From: Pseudomonadota bacterium
Lineage (GTDB): Bacteria > Pseudomonadota > Gammaproteobacteria > SZUA-229
NCBI GenBank assembly: GCA_015222915.1
Contig: JADFWE010000105.1
Coordinates: 1 to 5,727 of the forward strand
DNA length: 5,727 nt
Reading direction: 5' to 3'
Made by a program: the position numbers and the translations under genes
Shown here: positions 1 to 5,727 of the stretch, piece by piece
Layout: each line of letters begins with the position of its first letter
How positions within the stretch are numbered: position 1 is the first letter of the stretch
Notes under the pieces: model-generated
What the model was told of the DNA's origin: nothing
The model's database searches: none
What the model saw: the letters and a program-made list of their open reading frames with translations, nothing else

Positions 1-23
1 AACCATTTTACTGCAGACTGCGC

Positions 24-62
24 CTTGTAACTGCAAGCTTCAGGCCACGCAGAGGTTACAAG
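24..62. repeat. Inverted repeat downstream of the Nfn-like gene
   Basis: CTTGTAAC at 24-31 and GTTACAAG at 55-62 are perfect 8-base inverted copies separated by 23 bases. The stem can be lengthened by pairing 32-34 (TGC) with 49-51 (GCA) across a 3-base bulge. It begins 30 bases past the stop codon at 94-92, where a transcript end is plausible. No run of U follows on either strand, so it is not a standard intrinsic terminator. It could be an mRNA 3' end structure, a protein-binding dyad or chance. The rest of 1-91 shows no supportable gene. Confidence 0.4.
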
Positions 63-91
63 CAATTAATAGAGGTGCCCTTAAGTAAGGT

Positions 92-2974
92 TCAGCCAAA
101 ACCATGCCTGATTTTGCTTTCTTCTTCCTGTGCTTTGAACTGCAGGAATCGTGGTAGAAATTTATCCCAATCGATGATGTGCGCATCCAGTTCAGGGCCA
201 TCGACACAGGCATGTTTGCGTACCATCTTGCCATCGATGATTACAGGCACCATGCAGGCACCGCACATACCGGTAGCATCGACCATGATGGAATTGAGAC
301 TCGCCACGGTTTTTACACCGTAGGGCTTACTGAGGTCGCTGACTGCACGCATCATCAGTGGAGGGCCGATAGTTACAATTTCACCTAAGATACGGCCGCT
401 GCCGTTTTTCATGTCCTCCAACATTTCCTGCAACGGGCCGGTAACAAAATCCTTGATACCAAAACTGCCATCATTGCTGGTGTAGATGACATCCAGCAGG
501 GAAGGGTACTTCGCCTGCAGTAGTCCGATACGTTTATCAGCTTCATCCCAGAATTTCATGTCTTTGTTACGGAAGCCTGAGATCAGGGTGACGAAGTTAC
601 CCTTGCTCAGATGCTCACGCATGATGGGATAGACCGGTGGCAGTCCGACACCGCCTGCGGTAAAGACCACCGTTTCACTGTTCTCATAGCGGCGTATTTT
701 GCTGGGCAGACCCAGCGGACCGGCGATGCCGGCAAAGGCATCACCCAGCTGCATCTGGTTGATCTTCATCGAACTGCTGCCCAGACCCTGCACGACCAGG
801 GTGATGGTGCCTTGTCTGGCGTCCCAATCTGCAATAGTCATCGGCACCAGCTCGCCTTTTTCCCAGGCCAGTACGCGCACGAATTGCCCGGCGCGTGCAG
901 ATTTAGCTATCAGGGGAGAGTAGACAACTAATTCGACGACACCCTCTGCCAATTCTATTCTCTGCAGGATTCTCTGTGGTGCCTGTCCCTGCAGGGTATA
1001 AGCTTCGGCTGTTTTTACCAGTGATTTTATCTCACTGTCTGAGAATGGTATGTCACGGGCGATCTCTTTCGCCGCCTCCATGCCATCGCCTGCTGCCTTG
1101 ATGGCGGTAGAGCCGCCGCGGTTTGCATCTCCACCGGTATAGACGTTGTCCATCGATGTCTCTTGAGAATTTTCGCGAACCTCGATGGTTCCCCATTTAC
1201 TGGTCTTGAGTTCGGGTTCTGCATCTTTGATGATGGGGTTGGATGCGTTGCCTAGCGCCATGATGACAAGATCGACCTGCATCTCTTCGCTCTCACCGGT
1301 GGTCATCGGACGGCGGCGACCGGAGGCATCAGGTTCACCCAGTTCCATGACATCGAGTACGGTATGCGTCACAAAATGGGTCTTGTCGTTGCCGATGAAT
1401 TCACGTGGTGCACGCAGCTGTTTCAGCTCTATGCCTTCTTCTGTGGCGTGGTGCAGTTCTTCGACACGTACCGGCATCTCATCCTGGGTACGGCGATAGA
1501 CGATGGTGACCTTGCCGCCGAGGCGACAGGCTGTGCGGGCAGCATCCATCGCGGTATTGCCACCACCGATCACGATCACCTGCTTGCCCCTCACTTTTGG
1601 CAACGGTGTTTCATAATCTTCCAGATGTGCATTCATCAGGTTGACGCGGGTGAGAAACTCATTGGCCGACATGATGCCGTTCATGTGTTCACCCGGTACA
1701 TTCATAAAGCGCGGCAGGCCAGCGCCAGTACCGATAAATATCTTCCAGAAGCCAGCACGTTTCAGTGCTTCCAGTGTCGTGGTTTTACCGACGATAAAGT
1801 TGGTCACAAACTTGCCGCCGAGGATGGTGATCTTTCTCTCGACATCGTCGATCAGTTCGTTAGGCAGGCGGAATTCGGGAATGCCGTAGCGCAGTACACC
1901 GCCGAGTTCGTGGAAGGCCTCGAATACGGTAACCGGGTAACCTTGTTTTGCCAGCAGGTAAGCATTGATCATTCCTGAGGGACCGGAACCGACGATTGCC
2001 ACCGGTGGTTTTTCTGCTTTTGCCCAGGGGTTCTCATGATCGTCTACTGCGAAATCATCATCCGGTTTGAGTATCTTTTCACTCTGCGGCAGATACCATT
2101 CGATCTGTCCGATCTCGATAGGTCGCTTATTCAGTGTACAGACACCCTGGCACTGGATCTCTTGCGGGCAGACGCGGCCGGTGACATTGGGCAGGGGGTT
2201 GGACTCTTTGACCAGGTCAAACGCCTGCTTGAATTTACCTTCACCGATCAGGTGCAGCATTTCCGGTATACGAATCTTGACCGGACAGCCACCGTCCGCC
2301 TCTCCGCCATCGTCTCTAGGAATGCCGATCTCACAGGGTTTGTCGTCGCATTGTTTATCACGAAGAACTTCCAGCCAGACCAGCATCTCGACTTCGCGGA
2401 AACTGTAACCCAGCCCCATGTAGCCGAGATAACCCTGGTTTACCAGGTCGAAGTCTTCGTTGCGTTCTTCGGCTGGGCGAATATAGGGGGGAATGTTGTT
2501 CTCACCCGGCCAGCCTTCGGCGAGCCCTTTGAACATGGGATAGTGATCTGACAGGTGTTTGTCGATAGCCCGGATGAATTTACGTTTTTGCTTAAGCGGC
2601 AGATTCCAGATAAAGCGTAATAACAGGCTGCTGAAGTCATCGTTTCTCAGCAGCAGATCCCAGAAGGACAGGGTGAATTTTTCACTCAGTTCATCCTGAT
2701 GAAATTCCCAGGTAATCGCATTGCTGCCATCATTGATAAACATCTGTTGAAAATACTGCGGGTCACTGACCAGGTGTTTCTGCAGCAGAGCGACCTGTTT
2801 CTGAAAAAGATCAACGGCTGTGCTGTGTTCCAGTTCAGCGATCTGCTGCTTGCGGTCTTCTATATGATGCCGGTTGCTCTCGATTTCGAGATTGGCCTGA
2901 AGGTAACGCTCAAGATCTTTATCATCATAGGCATCATGATGGCTACGGTACTGATTGTCTGTGTTATCTGACAT
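92..2974 (-). CDS. Fused Nfn-type oxidoreductase: N-terminal unknown region + NfnB/GltD-like half + NfnA/PyrK-like half
   Basis: A 960-residue soluble flavo-iron-sulfur protein, inferred to move electrons between ferredoxin and NAD(P)H. Residues 1-190 are unrecognised, with a charged, probably coiled-coil stretch at about 20-65. Residues 196-285 form the GltD-type double 4Fe-4S region: C199, C204 and C220, then GRVCPQEIQCQGVC with C259, C265, C269 and possible ligand E262. An FAD Rossmann motif (GSGPSG, 319-324) leads to ELGGVLRYGIPEFRLP. The NADPH site is VIGGGNTAMDAARTA (458-472) with YRR at 483-485; TGGDANRGG (603-611) completes the FAD site. Residues 655-945 match NfnA/PyrK/sulfide dehydrogenase reductases: AGQFV, PMTIADWD, GGVG (764-767), and a 2Fe-2S site of D889, C894, C897 and C913. 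Asp plus three Cys is the ligand set described for NfnA. NfnB plus NfnA account for about 750 residues, so about 200 are extra. ATG 2974 is chosen because it lies 2 bases after the upstream stop. Glutamate synthase or dihydroorotate dehydrogenase electron-transfer roles are less likely: no partner gene is seen. Confidence 0.93.
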   Translation of the reverse strand: MSDNTDNQYRSHHDAYDDKDLERYLQANLEIESNRHHIEDRKQQIAELEHSTAVDLFQKQVALLQKHLVSDPQYFQQMFINDGSNAITWEFHQDELSEKFTLSFWDLLLRNDDFSSLLLRFIWNLPLKQKRKFIRAIDKHLSDHYPMFKGLAEGWPGENNIPPYIRPAEERNEDFDLVNQGYLGYMGLGYSFREVEMLVWLEVLRDKQCDDKPCEIGIPRDDGGEADGGCPVKIRIPEMLHLIGEGKFKQAFDLVKESNPLPNVTGRVCPQEIQCQGVCTLNKRPIEIGQIEWYLPQSEKILKPDDDFAVDDHENPWAKAEKPPVAIVGSGPSGMINAYLLAKQGYPVTVFEAFHELGGVLRYGIPEFRLPNELIDDVERKITILGGKFVTNFIVGKTTTLEALKRAGFWKIFIGTGAGLPRFMNVPGEHMNGIMSANEFLTRVNLMNAHLEDYETPLPKVRGKQVIVIGGGNTAMDAARTACRLGGKVTIVYRRTQDEMPVRVEELHHATEEGIELKQLRAPREFIGNDKTHFVTHTVLDVMELGEPDASGRRRPMTTGESEEMQVDLVIMALGNASNPIIKDAEPELKTSKWGTIEVRENSQETSMDNVYTGGDANRGGSTAIKAAGDGMEAAKEIARDIPFSDSEIKSLVKTAEAYTLQGQAPQRILQRIELAEGVVELVVYSPLIAKSARAGQFVRVLAWEKGELVPMTIADWDARQGTITLVVQGLGSSSMKINQMQLGDAFAGIAGPLGLPSKIRRYENSETVVFTAGGVGLPPVYPIMREHLSKGNFVTLISGFRNKDMKFWDEADKRIGLLQAKYPSLLDVIYTSNDGSFGIKDFVTGPLQEMLEDMKNGSGRILGEIVTIGPPLMMRAVSDLSKPYGVKTVASLNSIMVDATGMCGACMVPVIIDGKMVRKHACVDGPELDAHIIDWDKFLPRFLQFKAQEEESKIRHGFG

Positions 2975-2990
2975 ATCTACTCTACCTGCA
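2972..2990 (-). promoter_or_regulatory. Translationally coupled gene junction with weak ribosome binding site
   Basis: The TAG stop of the PFOR-like gene (2979-2977) is followed by two bases and then the ATG of the Nfn-like gene (2974-2972). The only purine-rich candidate is AGGTAGAG, just upstream and inside the end of the first gene, a weak Shine-Dalgarno match. Spacing this tight normally means one transcript and ribosome re-initiation, which would keep the two proteins in fixed proportion and fits a shared complex. Coupling is inferred; the 2-base gap is seen directly. Confidence 0.7.
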
Positions 2991-5688
2991 CCGGCGCATG
3001 AAACTGGATGATCTCGACATCACAGTCATCGGCTACACGTGATGCCCGTTGCACCAGTTCCGGGGAGATCTCGATCTTGTCGAATATTCCCGGTATTACC
3101 CGGCTGACTTCTTTGGCTGTACCGTCGACCATGATCTTTGTCTTTTCGAATAACTCCCCCAGATCCTGGTAACAGGTTTTGCAATTGGTGCAATTGGCCA
3201 TGTCAGATTCGCTGATTTCTACGAGCTCTCCGCCCTCAGAGCTTGTCGGTGTTGTTTGAGGAGAACGCTCTGCACCAGTAACAGTGTCAGTATCCGCACC
3301 GGCGACGGTGACGGGTATAACCTTGCCGGCAGGTGCGCCAGAAATACTCGCCAGCTCAGCCATGCCCCGGGCGATAGAATCGATAGAGGTTTCGCGAGCG
3401 ACACTGGATTGACGATATTTATGTTGCCAGTTCTCCAGTTCCAGCTGATGTTCTGCTTCCAGCCGTTCGATATGCAGACCGCCGAGATATTCCAGCATGC
3501 GCCAGTTTCTTCTGCGTTCTTCGGTCAATTCGACCATCGCTGAAGTCATGGTGAGTTTGATCAATTTACCGTTGGCGGTAGTGGACCAGATGAAAGGTAC
3601 TTTGCCGTAACGGTCGCTTTTGCTCAGATTGATGTATTCATCGATGGGCAGTGGATCTTCATCCTGGTGGACGGCGTGGAAATGCTTTTTGAAACGACCT
3701 TCCTGCGCTGCAAAGTCGGCGGCGGTGAAAGGTATCTCCAGCAAAGCAGCATTGCCTTTATCGTCGATGTAATCCAGGGTCGTGGTGATCCAGTCTTTAC
3801 CAATTTCCGGGTTGCCTTCCAGTGAGAAGCGTTCGGCAAGTGTATCGCCACGGCGTGGGTCATGAACAAAAACCGGGCTCATCCGGCTTTCGATCGCCAG
3901 CATCGCACGCCGGTTACCCGCATCGTCGGCAATACCGTGTTCAGGCTGGCAGGTGGTGTAGGTATCGAACACGGCCGGGGACTCGTTATAGGTGAGAAAA
4001 TCCATGACGTTTTTCATGAAGTGGCTCTGCAGCGCTGCGTTGGTCTGAATCACCAGTACCTTTGGGTGGAAGGATGCGATCAGCCCCAGTTCTTTACGGT
4101 CTTCGTGTTTGCCGCTATGGGCAACACCGAATCGGGTCAGGTCTGAATCCTGCGCGGTATAACTCGCTGTCGAGGTCTGGCCACCGGTATTGGAATAACC
4201 CCCGGTGTTGAGTACCACCACTTTGATCGGTGTCTCTGAGACCAGTAGACGCGACAAGGCGCCAAAACCGATGTCGTAGGTCGCACCATCGCCCCCCATG
4301 CTGATGACAGCTGGCAGCAGTGAGAATTCGTCTTTGGAAAAGTGATGCCAGTTAAAACATCGGAACAGGCTATCGTGTATCTCCGGATCGTACAGATCCT
4401 GCAGGTCAAGTTTGGCGGTGCGCAGGGCTGTGAAGTCTTCTACTGCGGTTGCGCAGAAACCTTCAAAAATCCCTTTTGCCACCGCCGGAGTATCCTGAAA
4501 CAGGCTGTTTATCCAGGGGTCTTTATATGGGTTGGAAGGGAAGGTCGAAGCATAGACACTACTGCAGCCCGTCGCATTGGCAAACGCTGCAGGGGAAGGG
4601 CCATTGCCGGTGGGACCGCCCTCGAAAAGATAGAGGCGTTTTTCAAGTGTATCGATGGTCTTCTTTATGCGTTTTACTCGAAACGGATCATGTTTGTCTC
4701 TGGGTATCTTTTTGACTTTTTCGTTCAGCTTATCGATCAGCGCTTCCAGCTCAATGATATGGGCTTTGCGTTTTTTCTCGTGGATTGCTTTATTGGTCGC
4801 GGTGAGCAGGCGGATCGCCGTCACCTCTCCGCAGCCGCGGCAGGCGCCATGACCGCCAGTCATCGCATAATAATTATCGTGATCAAGCAGCAGGCGTTTG
4901 CTGTCACCACCGGGCTCGATAGCATTGTCGGTAAAGCGTGCCGGCGTGTTGGACGTACTGTTGAGGAACTCGAAGTTGCGGCTCATCTCGGCCTGCAGCT
5001 GACTGCTCTGCTTTTCAGCGCTCAGCGCACCCGGTCCGCAGACATCTACACATTCAAGGCAACCGGTGCATTTCCAGGGATCGATGCTGGCAGAATACAG
5101 GCCGCCTGAGCCGGCTTCATTTCTCTCCATGGCGTCGAAGAATGGACGGGTTTTTGCCACCGGAAAACACTCAAGAACTTCGATCATCTTTTCGAAATCA
5201 TGTTTCAGACTGGCCCATGCCGGTAACGAGCTTGTTTCCAGTCTGGAAAGAGATTGTGAGACGATTTCGCTGAATGACGGATTATCTTTACCGATCAAGT
5301 TACGGTAAAAATCACGAACCGCTTTGGTCAGGGGGAAGACCAGCTTCGTCATCTCGGCTTGATGCTGTTCGGTAATATCGAGTTTACCGATGGCAGTTAA
5401 CAACAGATCATGGATCTCATGCACCGTGTTTGGAATGGCGGCGTCGGGGCAGACCACAGCACACTCCAGGCAACCGGTGCAGAGGTCGGCGCTGTACTTC
5501 GGTGCATCGAGCCGGAACATGCCCTTGTCTTTCCAGGCAGCCGTTGCCACCGGGATGAACATGCCGCCGCCGGGCATCACCGGCGCTTCACCGATACTGC
5601 CATCTTTGATGCGATCACCCAGGATATCATCATAATAAGACTTGTTGAATAGTCCGTTTGTTACTGTGTTTACGCTGGCTCTGGACAT
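2977..5688 (-). CDS. PFOR-type 2-oxoacid oxidoreductase, catalytic (dicluster + TPP) half with C-terminal tethered ferredoxin
   Basis: This chain would carry out TPP-dependent oxidation or synthesis of a 2-oxoacid (pyruvate or similar) with CoA in the cytoplasm. Residues 40-69 (GGMFIPVATAAWKDKG) match the PFOR segment before the ferredoxin domain. The 4Fe-4S motifs are C70/C73/C76/C80 (CTGCLECAVVCP) and C207/C210/C213/C217 (CTGCLECVDVCG), about 80 residues further apart than in Desulfovibrio africanus PFOR. The TPP domain has GACRGCGE (C283, C286), NATGCSSVYAS (C375), GGDGATYDIG (D467) and NTGGYSNTGGQ (T495, N500), then C580 in TTCQPEHG. These four Cys match the ligands of the PFOR cluster nearest TPP. 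A charged coiled-coil insert lies at 298-352. The PFOR fold seems to end near 680; 681-782 is unassigned, 783-822 is a Ser/Thr/Pro/Gly linker, and 828-903 is a one-cluster ferredoxin (C833, C836, C839, C889). Domains I-III are missing, so an alpha/gamma partner is expected upstream. ATG 5688 is the only start codon available, but the frame stays open to the window edge. The substrate is not determined. Confidence 0.93.
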   Translation of the reverse strand: MSRASVNTVTNGLFNKSYYDDILGDRIKDGSIGEAPVMPGGGMFIPVATAAWKDKGMFRLDAPKYSADLCTGCLECAVVCPDAAIPNTVHEIHDLLLTAIGKLDITEQHQAEMTKLVFPLTKAVRDFYRNLIGKDNPSFSEIVSQSLSRLETSSLPAWASLKHDFEKMIEVLECFPVAKTRPFFDAMERNEAGSGGLYSASIDPWKCTGCLECVDVCGPGALSAEKQSSQLQAEMSRNFEFLNSTSNTPARFTDNAIEPGGDSKRLLLDHDNYYAMTGGHGACRGCGEVTAIRLLTATNKAIHEKKRKAHIIELEALIDKLNEKVKKIPRDKHDPFRVKRIKKTIDTLEKRLYLFEGGPTGNGPSPAAFANATGCSSVYASTFPSNPYKDPWINSLFQDTPAVAKGIFEGFCATAVEDFTALRTAKLDLQDLYDPEIHDSLFRCFNWHHFSKDEFSLLPAVISMGGDGATYDIGFGALSRLLVSETPIKVVVLNTGGYSNTGGQTSTASYTAQDSDLTRFGVAHSGKHEDRKELGLIASFHPKVLVIQTNAALQSHFMKNVMDFLTYNESPAVFDTYTTCQPEHGIADDAGNRRAMLAIESRMSPVFVHDPRRGDTLAERFSLEGNPEIGKDWITTTLDYIDDKGNAALLEIPFTAADFAAQEGRFKKHFHAVHQDEDPLPIDEYINLSKSDRYGKVPFIWSTTANGKLIKLTMTSAMVELTEERRRNWRMLEYLGGLHIERLEAEHQLELENWQHKYRQSSVARETSIDSIARGMAELASISGAPAGKVIPVTVAGADTDTVTGAERSPQTTPTSSEGGELVEISESDMANCTNCKTCYQDLGELFEKTKIMVDGTAKEVSRVIPGIFDKIEISPELVQRASRVADDCDVEIIQFHAPVQVE

Positions 5689-5727
5689 AGCAGCGGAAAC
5701 CTCGATGCCGGGTTCGACAGATTCCGG
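5689..5727 (-). other. Open frame upstream of the first gene; possible N-terminal continuation
   Basis: The 39 bases upstream of ATG 5688 contain no stop codon in frame and would read as 13 further residues (PESVEPGIEVSAA). No ATG, GTG or TTG lies in frame here. A weak GAGG at 5703-5700 sits 11 bases before the ATG, longer than ideal for a ribosome binding site. Two readings remain: translation starts at 5688 after an upstream alpha/gamma gene, or the protein is a full-length PFOR of some 1500 residues or more whose N-terminal half lies outside the window. The other two minus-strand frames also have no stop here; one closes at 5672-5670, so an upstream gene could overlap this start. Confidence 0.5.

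Noticed and set aside
79..90. Near-palindrome CCTTAAGTAAGG next to the stop codon of the Nfn-like gene
   Set aside because: The loop would be only 2 bases and no U tract follows; too short to support as a terminator or operator.
1364..1978. 204-codon plus-strand open frame opposite the Nfn-like gene
   Set aside because: It is antisense to the conserved FAD and NADPH motifs of the real gene and has no family features of its own.
2036..2551. 171-codon plus-strand open frame
   Set aside because: It is a shadow of the cluster-binding and N-terminal part of the Nfn-like gene, with no independent support.
92..2974. Annotation as glutamate synthase small subunit (GltD)
   Set aside because: The middle of the protein is GltD-like, but the fused NfnA-type reductase, the 2Fe-2S site and the PFOR neighbour point to Nfn chemistry. 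No large glutamate synthase subunit is present in the window.
3181..3198. Tandem 9-base near-repeat GCAATTGGT/GCAATTGGC
   Set aside because: It is explained by coding: it spells the repeated Asn-Cys of the ANCTNC ferredoxin motif with the same codons.
4342..5109. 255-codon plus-strand open frame opposite the PFOR-like gene
   Set aside because: It lies wholly antisense to the strongly supported TPP/ferredoxin coding region, shows no recognisable motif, and is a by-product of the codon pattern of the real gene.

Overview
The window holds two long genes, both on the minus strand and only 2 bases apart, that fill almost all of it. Together they look like the core of one multi-cofactor redox enzyme. 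The upstream gene (5688 down to 2977, 903 codons) is the catalytic half of a pyruvate:ferredoxin oxidoreductase (PFOR) type 2-oxoacid oxidoreductase. It has a two-cluster ferredoxin domain, a thiamine diphosphate (TPP) domain with its own 4Fe-4S cluster, and an additional single-cluster ferredoxin at the C-terminus, joined by a flexible linker. The downstream gene (2974 down to 92, 960 codons) fuses the two subunits of an Nfn-type, potentially electron-bifurcating, NADH-dependent ferredoxin:NADP+ oxidoreductase. An NfnB/GltD-like half comes first, an NfnA/PyrK-like FAD and 2Fe-2S half second, and a roughly 190-residue N-terminal region I do not recognise precedes both.

The PFOR half that binds the substrate carboxylate and activates TPP (domains I to III, alpha and gamma) is not in the window. 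It should lie just upstream, beyond position 5727, either as a separate gene or as the start of the same reading frame, which is still open at the edge.

Proposed function (inference): electrons from oxidative decarboxylation of a 2-oxoacid pass through the built-in clusters and the tethered ferredoxin to the Nfn flavins, yielding NAD(P)H. In reverse, NADPH and the bifurcating flavin would supply low-potential electrons for reductive carboxylation of an acyl-CoA, as in the reductive TCA cycle. Direction and substrate cannot be read from this sequence.

Organism: a bacterium with dense, co-oriented genes and roughly 50% GC by eye. The enzyme types point to anaerobic or microaerobic metabolism. 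A proteobacterium, perhaps a sulfur-oxidising gammaproteobacterium, is a weak guess. Positions 1-91 carry no gene that I can support, only an inverted repeat downstream of the second gene. I saw no tRNA, rRNA, CRISPR array, insertion sequence or confident promoter.
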